Origin: Struthidea cinerea
Taxonomy: Eukaryota; Chordata; Aves; Passeriformes; Corcoracidae
Assembly (NCBI GenBank): GCA_013397865.1
Contig: VZTI01000613.1
Location: 263,840-327,839 of the forward strand
Reading direction: 5' to 3'
DNA length: 64,000 bases
Part shown: piece after piece, positions 25,759-40,700 of the stretch
Layout: each line of letters begins with the position of its first letter
Position numbering within the stretch: the stretch's first letter is position 1
Translations under genes and position numbers: made by a program
The notes under the pieces: model-generated
Seen by the model: the letters and a program-made list of their open reading frames with translations, nothing else
Told to the model about the DNA's origin: nothing
The model's database searches: none

Positions 25759-28700
25759 CTGCAAGGAAAACTGGTTAACACTAACAAGAAAAGTTCAGCA
25801 GAGAAATGGCTTAACTGTCATTTATGTGTTTTTTGTCATAATTTTAAATTTCCAGTGCTGGAAATGTATGTGTGTTTCCTCTGTGGAATTGCCCTGGGCC
25901 AAGGTGACGGCAAAGGCAGTCAGGGAGGATTTATCAGGGAGGAGTTACAGATGTGTTAGACAGGTGGTGGCAGAATTAGGAAAATCAGAAAGAATTAATT
26001 TATTATGTTAAGGACAGGAAAAAAATTGAATTTGAATTGGGAGTAAGTTCTGAGATGATCTGTTTTCTTTTATCTTGCTCTCACTAAATTTCATAGATAT
26101 GGACATTTGTGAGACAGAAAATCTCTAATCCAGCTTCTGTTTTTATTAAAGATGTCAGTTGACTTACTCTAGATTTATATCTCTGTAACAGTGAGCAGGG
26201 TGCAATTCTAAGTGTGGTACGAGGCTCAAGGCACAACATGGAGGTTGGTAAATAAAAACTGCCCTTTTGGCCATCGGGTGCATTATGTGTGCTCAAATCC
26301 AAAACAGAGACACGTAATTCCAATGAGAATTTTTGGACCAAATCCCACACTGGCACTGAAATCACTGCTGTCTTTTGGCTTCAGCAGGATCAATAATATA
26401 ATAAATGGTGGCATGTGTGATAGAATAGATTGATGCTCCATTGCCCTGGATAGTTTATCATAGATTCCAGGAATTAAACATAGATTTTATACAGTGCTGA
26501 CTGTTCACTTGGAGCTCGTGTAAATTGCCGTAGAGCCCAGCACTAATGCATCCAGAGTGTGCAGGACAAGATAATGCTGCAGTTTGCACTGTGCCAGAGC
26601 TAAGTATTATTCTGCCCTCATGGTCTGTAATACAGGGGAAACATAGCTCAGGGAGGGGTGCTGAGGAAGAATACCACTGTATAATGGAGTGGAGAAAAGC
26701 ACCAACCTTTTCTGGTTTCTTTTCTTCTAACCTCATGAAATCTAATCAGAAGAGATTTATTCATTTTCCTTAAATGTATAAAACTGCCAATTTGAAAAAA
26801 CCCTAAATTATTATTACTGTAATGGTCATGGCAGTTGTTTAATGTAGCATCTGTTGCTTTTGTTTGTACTGTTTCATTTACTTGTTGCTTAAAGACAGCT
26901 CAGCAGAATGATGGTTTATTTTTTCCTCCAAAGTCCTTATTCTGTTAGCAAAAGGGGTGTTGCTGTTTCATTTGCTTCATCTTTATTTGCTGTGATCCAT
27001 TTCTTTAATCAGTTTCATTTTCTGGCTATGCAGAGAAGCAGTAATGATCAGTGAGGTGGGTACTTACTTGTGTAATTTGTGTAATTCAAAATGCTTGTCT
27101 AAAACACTGAGAACCCTGAGAGGTATGTGAAAACAGCTGTTAAACTGAACTATTGGCACTAAAATTTGCTCTATCAAAACAAAGCAAGAGGGGCATAAGA
27201 AATAATTGCTGCAAAGCAGAGGAACACTCAAAGCCTGGAAAGAAAACGGCTGTAATACCAGAGAAACAGAAGGTGGCAAATGGAAACTATGGAAAAATCT
27301 GAGTTAGATTCTGTCAAATTAATGAAAACTATGGGGAGGAATAATAGATACATGATTGATGAGAATGGATCAATAGCTTTTGCTTAGCAACTCATGTCTC
27401 ATCAGTCTAATAAAACTCTGAACATGTGCACAATTAATACACAGCCATCGTCAGAGCTCTGAAGAGCTTTTGATAATGTTCTTTACCACAGGCTCTGCAG
27501 CTGTAATTGGGATGAAGAGAAAGCTTCCTCCATATAAAATATCAGATTGTTGGTGTAGGCAACAAGTGAAGCTGTCAGCTTGCACCGTGGATGGATTTTA
27601 CTGGAATTCTGGACATCATGGAGAAGCCAGTGATAGCATTTGTCCCTTCCAACATGTTGATTAAGTGATCTGGAACAGCGAGGTGACAAAGTTGGCTGAT
27701 GATGAGCAGTTATTTTGAGTAGCTGAAAGTAAAAAATGATTGTAAAGATTGTAGAAGGATCTCAGGATACTGAGTGGCAAATGATTGGTAAAATTATTGG
27801 TAAAATACCTTGGCAGGTATGGGAAAATTTTACTCCTTTTATAAAAAGACATACAAGAACTGTTATAATTAAAAGTGAGTTCAAAGAGTGTGCTTGGTGA
27901 ACAAAGAAAAGTTCTCTTACCATTCACAGCTTTTCTCCTCTGGATTCTAGGCTCAGGGGAAGGGGGAGGTGAAGGAAGACAATCTAGATGTGAAGAGGTG
28001 GAGCTCATTTTCTTTTGAGAGTGTTCTTCTGAAAGATCCACAAGCTTTTTTATGGGCAGGCCTGCTGCTGGCTGCTTGTATCTTGCATACTGCAGTGCTT
28101 CTGTGATCCATCTCATGTCCCTCCAGATCTCATCAATTTGCTGTGGAAGAAAAAATAGTGACAAAATACGGTTAAGTCTGAGTATTAATTCTACCTAATT
28201 TTTTCAAGAGCCCAAGTAAGTCTGTAGTCCCTGCCAAGAGAGAGCAGTAGGATCCCCTGAAAGAACATTCAGATTGAGGTGGTCTGAACTGATTTTGGTT
28301 AAGAAGTACCTCAATTAAGAATGTGTAGTTAGGAGGGGTGAATCCAGAGCTGAAGTCTGACATAAAAAGAAAGTGAAAATTTTATTTTGATGGAATAAAA
28401 ATTTGATCAGTTTGTATCACACCTGGAAGTTGGTTTGATACTGTACTGGAATAAAAGTGAGACTTCTGGAGCATCTTTGCAAACCCAAGTCGAATAAATT
28501 GCTCAGGTCAGACCTAGTTTTTAACAAAGAACATACACACGTGTTGATACATAAATGGAGGGCAGAAGCACAGCTATGAGCCAAACTGCAGTTTCTCCCT
28601 AACCATTTTAGTCTGCGTACATTTTAAAACTATAAATCTACACAAAGCAGTTGTAACACATGCCTGTTGATGGCAATAAGAGACAAGTGCCTAAATCAAT

Positions 28701-31700
28701 AGCAGGATGTAGCTTTAAGTATCTCTGCAGAGAGGAAAGATGCTGTTTGATGTGGGTCTGACGAGTCTTTTGATAATGGAACACTTTCAACATCTTTTAA
28801 CATCATCTTCAAGCCATTCAAGATCTTTCATGGCTGAGCAAATGTTGCAACCATCAAATGACAGTAGCTGTGAGTAAACACGCTCCTGCTGCAGTGTCCT
28901 TTCTAGAACTTCCCTCGTACTTTTCCTACAGAAAGTTCTGGATTTCAAGTGAGCCTTCCTATTAATATTGCAGTGTTTGAGGGAAGCTGCTTTGCAGTTA
29001 CACAAGCAACATTCTGCAAGAATGGAGTGAGAGTTCTGGGTCAGTAATGGAGAGGCAAAGTGAGGGGTACTCGGTGCAGTGACAATTGTCAAACAGGGGA
29101 ATGACAGAGGGATCAGAGTGACAGAGGGCCTGCAGACTGATATTTGAAGACGACCTCTCTTAGCTGGAGATACTTCACAAAATGCATATTTGAAGTGTGA
29201 AATTTACTCCCAAGGGATACTGTAAATGCCAGATTTGCTGGGGTAGCTCCTGATGAGCCATGTTGGAGATAGGATAGCTGGATAGCTGGATCTTGGTTTT
29301 GACCTAGTATGGCCATTTTTATGTAAAGGTGAAATCCCAACTCCAGTGATGTCAGTGCAAGCCTTGCCTCTGAGTTAATTTGAGCTAAGAATATACATCA
29401 GTAAGAATAGCAAATGGTTCAGAGATTAATTCATAATCCTGCATAATTTCAAGACTTCAGTGTAGCTCCATGAAGAGAATTCCAGTTAGCAAACATCTCA
29501 CCTATTTGATTTTAGAGATTTTATACATCCTTTCTGTGATCCTCCCTCTCAACCCCAAACAACAACCATCCTGCATGCAGTTTATTAAAATGCAAATCCT
29601 GTTGGTTTTCCCCCTGATGCTGTTCTGCAGGACATTGTAATGAACTGTGGTTCTTCTACAATTTAGGAACATTTGAAGCACTACATGATATCAATTACAG
29701 CTTAACTTCAGTTTTAGTTTCAGTGTCTACAGATTTCTTTCCTTGCTTGGTAACATTCTGGTAAAGACTCCAAGTACCTTATATTCTGGTCGGTTGGGGT
29801 CTTTTTCTTCTTCCTTTTTTTTTTTTTTTTTAAATAATTTTTAATTTTCAGTTGCCCTCTGACTCCTTTTCAGAACTGCATTTACATAGACTCCCTTGCT
29901 CTTTACAATGTTTGGTTTGTGTAGTGACTTCAACACTGTCTTAGATCTGGGATCACACAAATGCTCTTGCGGTTTCGTGGTCACCACTGAAGATTGCGGT
30001 ATGTGGTGGGCTGAGATATTTTTGCCAATAGGTGGAATACAGCTGTTTTTCATTTGAGAGGAAACCTGACAAGCCTAATACACTGTCACAATAATTCAGC
30101 ACAAAACACTGAAGTTTAAAATGTTCTCCCGTATTTTCCCAGTGTAGATATGTGACTCAAACACTTTGGAGAAGAGGAACACAGACCTGTCTATACAGTA
30201 CCTGCATACGAATATACAAATGCTTGGGTTTGATGTGAAGGATAACATTTTTCCAAATTCTCCTGCACGCTGCAAGAAAGCTAGATTTCCTGAGTGTGAG
30301 AATGGGAGGGGATTGAGAGTGAAAGTACAATGGATCTTCCCTTTCTGCCCTGCTGCAGGTTGCTCCTGGACAAGGCAAAGGGGGTCTGAATGCAGAACAA
30401 AGAGAAACAGAAATATTATCCTCTTGTTCATAACTATGGAGGGTCAAACATCTTGTCAATGGGACAAATGGATGTCTTGGCCCCTATTCCAACAGAAGAA
30501 TAGGGGCCAAGACAACCATTCAAGCTATGAATGATTCTTAATATTCAAGATAGTTTGAATATTAAGAATCTAGAGCTGTAAAGTTATTTGCACCTCTCTC
30601 GTAGAAAGGCAGATCAACCATACCTGTAGAATATACTCTGCAAAAGTCATGAGCTTTATCTATAAATAACCAATTACTAAAACTGTTTGTAAAAGGACAG
30701 GCTTTGCTGTGCTGCACAATGGGATGTAGTTCAAAGAGCCCTGAATTGAGTAGGTAAAGTCTTGATTTGGGAACAGTACAGGAAAATCAGGATGAAAGAC
30801 GGAATAAGCAAATTAGACAAGTATGGTAACACTGGTGATCCTCCTGTGCTGGGGGACTGAAGCAGTGCCACTGCATGGTGCTGGCCAGGCTCTCAGCTGC
30901 TTTTGGGGCCAGCTTGACATAGGAAATGCAGAGCTGTGTTCCTGAGTGTGATATTGTTGGTGGAGATTGTCTCCACAATCTAGTCTGAATTTTCATTTTA
31001 ATTTTTTAAATTGCCACATTATCACAGTGAAAAACGTCCCCAGTTCATGCAGACAAAGAAAAACTCTTACACAAATGAATGCCCAGACATGGTGCTAGCT
31101 TACCTCACGTTAGATGGGAGGGAGTTTTACAAGCAGACTGACACATTTCTTTATAACAGTCTAGTATAACTGTCATTTGATTTTACCCATAAAAATCCTT
31201 CTATAAAAGCAACAACTAAAGAAAGCATGTTCTGGGCTTGAATTTCATAAAAACAGAATTGCACTTTTGATACAACTGCTCTTTTTATGATGTCTGTGAA
31301 TAATTCTCCATTTAGATTTCAAATTACAGCCCCATGCAATTTTTAAGAAAGCCACCTTAAAATCTCCTTGGAATAGTCAGAAACAGGCCATTACCTGTAT
31401 GTAGTTTATAACTTGCTGGTGTCTTTGTTTGGCTGCAGCGACTTCACTGTCTGAAATTGCTTCCCTCAGGGATTGCTGGGTTTTCAGAGAGTCCAGCTCT
31501 ATGACAGCAGAAAGGCGGCAATACAGGCTTATAAATTTTTCCTTGTAACAGCAAAAATGAACTGTGAAAAGACCCAGTGCAAAGGAAAATTGTTACATGC
31601 TGGTTATGAAATATGAAATCCTTAGCTTTCAGAACACAAATTTTATTAAATGTAGTAACTAACTCTGGATGGGTTTCTTTAAGCTAGAAATAAATAATAC

Positions 31701-34700
31701 AGGCTTCAGTTCCCCTCTCATTTACACTGGATTTACTCTGTAACTTCACTGATTTCAAAAGAGTCATTTCTAATTATATCTAAGTGAAGGGATAATCAGG
31801 TCCTTAGTATGCAGCTCCAGAGGCTGTCTTGCCCTTGATAGTTTTAATCAGAAAGGCTGTTTCCGAGGCTTTTATAGCTTATCATTTCTTTTATCAAGAA
31901 AGTAGTGACATGACTGGAAAATGAAACTCTTTTTTTTTTTTTTNNNNNNNNNNNNNNNNNNNNNNNNNNNNNNNNNNNNNNNNNNNNGTGTTTCAGAAAG
32001 AAAGGATCATTTCGAAGGCTGATAACTTTCTCTGGGGCTAAGCTGGTTTAAATCAGGAACTTCAACGTAAATGACTCAGCAGGAAAAGCATTGCAGTGAT
32101 ATCACAGTTTGGGGGAAACAATTAAAACTCTTTTCGGTGTTACCACACATCATTCTCTGAACTCTCCTGCAGAAGGGTAACACAGAAAGTTCAGATATGA
32201 CCTCTTGTTTTGTGTAATTTGACTTTGGAGCAGCACAGAGCTATCCAGGCTGTGCCAGAAGTAACAGAGACAGAACAGCTACAGTGCCATGGAGCTTTGC
32301 AAATGTTAATTCACCTGGTGTGTTAAAGCTACATTATTCCAGAACCTGCCACTGCTCAGGCAAAACTGAGCAGTTACCTCTCCAAATGGCAGTGCAGACG
32401 TACTGAAACTTGCTGAGGGAGAACAAGTTTTCAGAAATACTTCCCCATTCATTGGTGCTGCAGTAAATGCAAACATACAGCATGGTCTTGTTAGAGCAGC
32501 GAGTGCCAGTCGGATTTACTGCTGCTGCTCTTCTGGACTGGGGCATGGCATTTTTCAGGGTGTTCCAAGTGTAAAATGCACATATTCTTCTCATCACAAA
32601 TATTAAAAAAAAAGAAATGAAAACAGTCCCATGTCTGCTTATCCCTTGCAAACAACATGATTGAGAAGAATTTGTTGAACTAAGAGATCCAATCACAGAA
32701 ACATTGTTAGTATTAACAAAAAAGGCCTAATCTGAACATCAAAATCTCACAAAAAAGAGTGAAAGAATGAATTCTACCTTCTGGTTTCAGCAATGCCTAG
32801 ATATTGCAGGGATCCAGTGTGAATAGTGTGTGGTCTTACAGTACATATGCCATATGTGGTGGACTCTTGAGTGAATTACAGCCGCGGTTTCGGCTCCAGT
32901 GCTGAAGTTTTGAGCCTTTGTGGTTTTAAGTCAGACCTTTTAATGTTACTTTAACAAATGTTACTTCAACATAGTCTTTTGTGGTTATGCAATTATATAG
33001 TTGGTAGCCACCAGCTAATGGGGAATGGAAGCTTCTAATATTTGAGATGTGAATCACAGTCACTTCATAGAACATCAGGGATACATATATTATAAGTCAT
33101 ATTGAAATGTCATCTGCCTTTGGCCAGAGGATTGCTTACTTAAAAAAATACTCAAAAGTGAAATTCAGCTCTCCATACTGTTTTCTCCACCATGAACTGC
33201 TTTTCCACTGCAGCAACATCGCTGAACAGAGAGGGCTGCACCTGGAATGCCTTTGGGGAGATGGCTCTGTTGCATGTTTACCGGCGCCACACCATCCCAT
33301 GCAGGCTCTATTGATTTGTCAGGCCCATGCAGGCTGTGTCCCTGAAACAAGAGGGACTCCTGCCCCTGGCCTGTGTCCCACCTAATGAGAATCAAATAGT
33401 CTGCACAACCTCTAGTGAGGAGATGAATTGCGTCAGAGATTAATATGCTTCACGCATTAATTTGCATAGCAAGGCAGCAGGCCCCTCTCACCAGGACAAA
33501 TGATGCACTCCATACTCAGAGGCCAATTGGTTGGCTTCAGGGTGGCACATCAGAAGATAAAAGTCTGGCTTTAGGGCACTGCAGCCGTGGGCATGTGACC
33601 CAAAGCACTGTGCTAACTCTTCTCATTCAATTACATTAGCTTTCTTTTGAAGGGGTAACTTTTCCTTGGCAGACTACACCATGTATTGTGTGGCTGTTCC
33701 ACTCATAATTGTCTGGCAGCTCAGCTGGCATCTGTCCTCCCACAGCCAGCAGAAACCCCCAGAGCTGTCACAGGCACCACAGCGTGCTGTGGGCTGATGT
33801 GGCATAAATACAGTGCTGTATTCCTGCCTGATCCAAATGAAATTTGTGTTGCTGGGTGATGGTAGGTCATGGATGAGTTGTGACTGCAGAAACACAGGCA
33901 AGGCAAGACACTCCATTAATATCTACTCTCCTACATAAGTGATTTGAACAGCACTTGGCAGTGATACACAGGAGATAGGAAGGTAATGGTGTCACATAAA
34001 CACCTGAGAGGGACATCAATAGGGACACAGTTGCCACTAGAGACCTTTCCTGCAGTGACTCCTGGTGTATTGACTCAATCAGTTTTGGCTCATACCTTTC
34101 TCTCTTCTCCAAGGCAGAGGAAAGAAAGATCCCCAGTTTTACAGGCCAGAAGGAAACAGAGCAGACTGATGTGTAAGGCTCAGCAGCCACACTTTAATAT
34201 TCTTTCTAAAAAGAACTATTAAGTCTTTATGAGCTGCTTTTATGTGGAACCTTTTCTTTTCTCTGTGGACCAAAGAAGAACAAATGAGAAATAGAGGACC
34301 TTGAAGCTAAAGCATCTTATGCCTTCTGTGAAACAGCTGGAAAACTCTGTTTTGGGGAATTCTTACCCGGTCAGCAATGCAGTGGAAGAAGAGAGCTGAA
34401 TCTGCTACAGCGCAAGATGTGCTCAAAGAAAGAGATTCAAGTCCAGTGCTGTGGCATTTTTCATAACAGGCTTTTGCTGCACCACAGCAATAGAACAGTC
34501 TCCAGCATTTTTCCAGGTATCAAAGGGAACACAATGTCCCTCACGTGGGAAAATCTATTCAGATCTTTCACAAAGCTGTGAAGGAGTCAGACCTTGAGTA
34601 GGACCATCTGCAATCAGGATCTGCAGAAATCCCTATTACAAAACCAGCAATTATCCTTGTGACAACTTAGATGTTTTTTGCATCTCCTGTCACACTCCAG

Positions 34701-37700
34701 CCTTGCTGTGTCGTGTGTAATTTCTCTTGGTTCTGTGTTCTAAAGAACATCACCTTGCAAAGAAGCTTACGGACATATAGTGGATAGCTGTGGGCCTTGC
34801 TCTCTGCTTTGCATTTCAATAACGATGGCTACAGTATATGCTTTAACCGCCCTGCTGCCTCTGTAACTTGTACACCGTTATAGGGAGTGTTGTTGCCAAA
34901 GCCATCATGTGATTTATTGACTCTCCACTGGGACAAGGGGGAAAACAGATACAACTTTGTGATTTTATTATAAGGAGACTGGGTTAATATTTCTAGGTGA
35001 AGCAAGCTACTATACCGAGTTCAAACATCTGAAGAGGGAGGTTAAGAAATCCTGAGTGTGGGGTGTAAGGATTATTCTGTCCTGGGGCAGTGCAGACGTC
35101 GTCTGAGGCGGGGAGCAGGAGAAGAAAGGAGACATTGTGACCCAGTTCCAACACCTCCTGTGTGTACAGACGGAAGTGCTTAGCCTGTACAGGGACACGC
35201 GCGGGGGAAGGAATAGGAGAGAATTACAACATGGCACTTATATAAACAACACCCCAAATGATATAAAACATTAAAGAAAATTTGCACAACATCAAGCTCG
35301 GAATTTTTATAAAACGTAAATATTTGGGGCGGGGGGTGGTGGTGGCTAAATGTGGGTTCATGTCACTACATAAAATAAAGATTTAAAGCTGCAATGTTCC
35401 ACATTAAAACAACACACACAGGCACAACCCCCCTGAAAACAACATTTATGTTTCTTATTAGGCAGAAAATGATCACATGCCATGTGCTTTTCAAGATTAT
35501 GATTGCATAATTATGTGAAAACATGAAAATGGATTCAATTAAAAACCTTTAAGATTCAATTTAGGGTTGGTTAAGAGAAATATGCAGCTCTCCCTCAACA
35601 CAGCACTGAAAAGGTTTAACAAGTGCTGCAGCAAGAGAAAATGGCCCAGGCAGGAGTGGCCTGAGGCTGCTCAGAGCTGCTGTGTGCAGCACTGCCTTCT
35701 GCCCTGGCTGTGCCCCAGTGCCACTGTCCCTGCTCCTGGTCACCACAAAAATAATAAAAATACATAAGTAAATCTGTGGAATTAAAAATCCTTAATAAAA
35801 TAAATTAAATAATATATATTAAACATATATATTATTTAATATATATATTATTTAACAATAATATATATTATATATTTAGTAATATATATTAATATATATT
35901 ATTTAATATCTATATTAAATAATATATAAATAAAATAAAATAAATAAAATAAATAAAAGTTTGGTCCTGAGCCATCAGACCATTTGGATCTGTGTTTAAC
36001 TGTAAGGTCATGTTGATGTCTATCTCTCAGGCACAACAGATGAGCTCAGATGCTTGGCTGAGCTGCAGCCTCAGGAACATATTGCACAGTGATTTCAATA
36101 TTTTAGTCCTTAACTCTAAAAGAAAAAATCCAGTTGCACAAAAGCTATAACCTCCAAGCAAATGCAGTAACATAGAGACCTGTACAGAGCCCTATTGAAT
36201 TAGAGTGACTGACCACAAGGCAGCACACCATCTGTCTTAATTTTGGATTTACTTGAGTCTTACTTGGCTCTTCCCAGGCTAGAAGGTGCAGCACTGATGG
36301 ATTCCTTTTTAAAAGCAAAGCCTAAACCTTTCAAAATCAAGAAATGTAGAACCAGATTAATTTATTTTAAGGCCACATCTTTCTAGCTGCACAAACAGAC
36401 CTTGAAGTGAATATAAAGATGATTTACTTCTACTTTAAGACCTCTTTACCCTTGCAGACCAAAATAAAATGGAATTAATGTAAACAAGAAACAAACTTCT
36501 TAGCTTATTTTTTCATGGATCTCTCACATCATAGATTATTCTCCTTGACTTTATTTATTCACATATGCGTTTCTTGTACCTAACTGTAAAGCCAGAAGCC
36601 AGACACCTCTCCTCACCCACAGCAATCTGGAGGTCTGGGACTGTGTGTTTTAGAAGGGGTACATTCATCTGTGTGCAAAAGAACAGCAAAATGCTGTGTC
36701 ATTACCAGGCCTTTCCTACATCCTTACTTGAAGCCTCCCAAAAAACAGTCACTTGCTGTGCTTGCCTGGAAAAATGCCTCTTTTTCTTTGTCAGCTTGGT
36801 AAAGGTGCTCAGAACTATTACTTTCATGCAAAAGTGCTTATTTGCACCTGCCTGAAGTTGCACAAATAAGCTAAAAGATGCAAAAATAGCAGGTAGTTGA
36901 AATTTGTCTCCTAATCCTTGAATGTTCACATGTCCAGGACAAGAACTGTTTTACTGAAGATGTTCCCCCTTAGAATAATGGAATATGAAACTTCTCTGCT
37001 TTGCTTTTCTTGCAACCCTGACATCGAATTCCTACTCATGAGTGACACAGTTTGTAGCTTTTCATACTGTTCTTAAGAATGGAGTTTTAAAAAGGTGATA
37101 AATCCCGCAAAGGCAAATACCTGATGCAGAGGTAGATTGATCTGTTTGAGGAGAGCTTTCACTGCTGTCTGGAGCTCATACAAGAACAATTGAGTAGGGC
37201 AGTCTGAAGTATGATCCATACTTTCCACAGATTCTGAGCCAGAAAGTGTTTGGATCCATTCCCACTCATCTCTGTATGTCGAGTCAAGTTAAAATTAGAA
37301 ATATAACAACAGTTCAGTGCACAAGCAGGAATTTGGTGTATGTACATTTGGGATCTGTTGATCGTTTAATCCTCATATACCAAAACATTCTAAACTTGTG
37401 CAATCTTGATTGAATTCTAACTTTGAAAAGTTTTATTTTTCTAGCATGTGCACATCAGGCTGAACATTCCTCTGGAAGTCCAACTACCTTTGAAATATTT
37501 CAGTAAGGCTTTTCACTTCAGGTTTTCTCTTTCACATTTTTCATTCCCTATCTACCACAATATTTCAAAAAACATCCATTGGAAATTGCTACAATTAGCA
37601 GGAAGTTTGATCTCTGTGAAGGACTATCTTCTACTCACTGCAGCCAAAGAAATTTCTGCTTTCCTCCACATGTCTCTATTTGAGACCTGATAAACATGGG

Positions 37701-40700
37701 AATCAGAGTTCCGGATCCAATCCCTAATTCACCCTGCCCAGTATTCAGTCTTGAACAGCAGCCAGCATCAAACATTAAAAAAAAGAATGTACAGGAAACC
37801 TCACTACAAGACAAGTAATAGTTGTGGTATAATCTGTTCCTAAATAAAGATCTGATCTTAAACTTCAAGAGTCAGGGATTGTTGTAAACTCTGAAGCCTT
37901 AGGCTTTATATTCCTCCCAACATTGTTGTTAGTATTCACTACTACATTCTGGATATCCTTGTTACTTATGTAGATATCCAGTTCCTTTTCCCTAATGCAA
38001 AATTCTCAGCTGGTTGCTGAAATGATATGGGATTAAAAAGCTCCAGAAAAAGGTCAATAAAATACGTTGCCCGCTAGGCAAGGACCAGGCAGTACAAAGA
38101 GTGCCCTTGCCAATGGATAAGGGAAGCAGTGGACAAGGGGAAAATGGCTTTTCCAGAGCACAGCAGTTTGCGTTTATAAATATGGTTTTCAATTGCTGTG
38201 TGTTTGCTGTGGTTAAGGGTGACAAACCAAAGATATCACACAAGAGAATAAACAGAAAAATCCCCCACACCAACAGCCCATAGTCAGCGAAAATCCATGG
38301 AAAGGGTGGCACTGAATCCACTGAAGGCTGTGTCAGGGCTGCAGGCTATGATCTTCTGAACACGTCATTACCCCTGTGCAGAGCTGGAATAATCATGGAA
38401 TACCATCCTTAGAAACCAATGGGCCCCTCTCCACATGTTCTGGATAGGCCTTCAGGCTGTTGGGAAAACTCAGGTGCAACTGTTTAGCTCAGCACAGATC
38501 TCTGGGATGGCACACACCGGAGCCAAACCTTGTTGCCACCTACAATTTTGCAACAGCAGAATTGCCTTGGCATTAACATTTGATCAATTGTTTCAAACTT
38601 AAAACAGCTGTTCTCTGTGTGTGTGTGTGTGTAACCATATCTATATATTCACTTACTTGGAGACGTTGCTGTTGTCTCGGATTTTGACGTGACACAGGAC
38701 ATTGGGCAGCTTCTGCAACACAAGAACTTTGATCTGATCCACAGAACTGCAGAGTTTAAGGTAACCCAGATACAAGCCGGGAGGGAGGCGCTGCTGACTT
38801 CGTTTGTGATAGGAAAGGATGTCCTGTTTTAAGGGAAACAGTCCCACATAAAAATCTCATCTTTTTTTCCACGTAAGCAGAAGAGTTTGGGAGCAAAAAG
38901 CAACAAATGTTTTTACAGCCCTCAAATTCAAAAATTTAAATTCAAAGAGCATTTAAGCACATGCTTAAGCATATGAATAATCTGTGGTAGTTTGGGTGCA
39001 CTTGGACAACTTCTCACTCAAAGCCATACACGGGATCTCTAAGGTCTCCGTGTCATGCAGGAATTGGCTCTGACAACCTGAGGTTTCAATCTTCTGCAAC
39101 TGTGGCGTTTAAACTGTCTTAAATAATCCCCACCTCTGCCTCCTGTCTGATCATTTCAGTGGTGAGCTGGATCAGGGAACTGATTCCTCTGAAAAACAAC
39201 TTGGGAAAAGGAGCAGTTGTTTTTCAGCCGAGCAGTTCCCTGGTTCAGGTTTGGTTTGTGGCTACACAGAGGGAGCAGAGCAGCACTGGGGAAGAGCTGG
39301 GAGAGAGGGGCTGCAGGAGCCAGGACTGTCCCCAAGGAAATCCCAGCCTACATCTCTCCAAAACCTGCTCTGTATCACCTGCTGTCAACAGGAAGATCTC
39401 TGTCAGCACGGGGGTTGGTAGTTTGCAAAATTGAATTAGTGGCAGCGTTTTCTGAACAAATATCTTTATCAACAAATAGAGCTTAGAAGAAATTAGTATT
39501 GGTGGTGAATTTCCTGAGGCCAGGAGACATTTTTAAGGCTATGTATAGCAGTCCTCCAAAACTACCTGAAAAATGATGTCTGCTGCCATCCATCCTGAGA
39601 AATGTGTGCTTCTGCAGTGGATGAGGATTAAGACACCTGGCCCTATGCCTTTACTCTTGGAACCATCGAATTATCTGCCAGTGCTATGCTTGGCTCTGAC
39701 CAGTGCAATTAGACCCTCATTTTCACAAGCACTTCATGAACAAAATACCCACTCAGTGATTAAACAAGTAATAGAAGAAAGGGTGGGCATTAGATAGGAA
39801 TGTGTAAACCATTAGGGGAACATTTTTTCCACTAGGATCTCTGTGGAAATCTGATCAGGCCTGTATTTTGCTTTTCCTAATATAAAACTTTTGCCCAGAT
39901 TGACAATTTTCTGCACCTTTAACGCACTGTAATACATTAAATCTAGCATAGATCAGGTAGGTTTTATTGTCTTTTGGAAATTCTTTAACATTCCTAAAAC
40001 CTGGTAACATATATTTTGATTGCCTGTCACTTCCTGGTATGAAAAGCAGAACCTCTGCCCAAGAAAGTGCCTCTAACTCAAAAATTAACCACAGCAGCCA
40101 TCATCTCATGGACAGTGCTAAAGAAGGGACTAAGACAATGACTCGTCTTGTATTTTGGGTAACTGTGCAAGAGTTTTAGGGAGATTGACTGCTGTTACCT
40201 ACAGAAAACATGTATTAATCTTGACATGAACGGTCTCTGAGTTCAGAGGTAAGTCTTGAAGGGCTGAACCCCCCCATCTCTCAGGGATGGTAACTGAGCT
40301 GAGTGTGCCAAGCGGCTTCTGAGATCAATCCTTACCTTGGCATTTTTCTAATTGCAAGTCTAGGAGCATGTGATGCAGAAATTAAAGGAGGGTTATGGTC
40401 AGTAAAGAATTCTTTTGCAGCTATACCCGGCTCCAAGGAACCCTGAAGCCCACAGAACAAGTTTATTAAGTAGAACAGTTAAGTTTAAAACTTAGATTTA
40501 GTTTTCAGGGTTGGATGGAAAAATCTTACGAAGTGTAGAAATTTTAAGTGTCTGTATAGGTGCTTAAGAACATCCCAGAGAATTTTAAAGCTTTTTATAT
40601 CTCTTGCTACAGAATTCCATAGCCTGGTTTCCCGAAATCGATAGAAACAACTATTTTCTGCTAGGACTTTGAAGTAATTTCTTTAGAATCTCATGGATAT

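Larger units (their letters stand above)
31542..37120 (-). other. ANKFN1 intron h/i (5579 bp), contains assembly gap
   Basis: A GT-AG intron in phase 0. It contains an ancient repeat fragment (31719-31805), the 44-N gap (31944-31987) and an AT-rich palindromic tract (35797-35960). No exon is seen. Confidence 0.85.
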
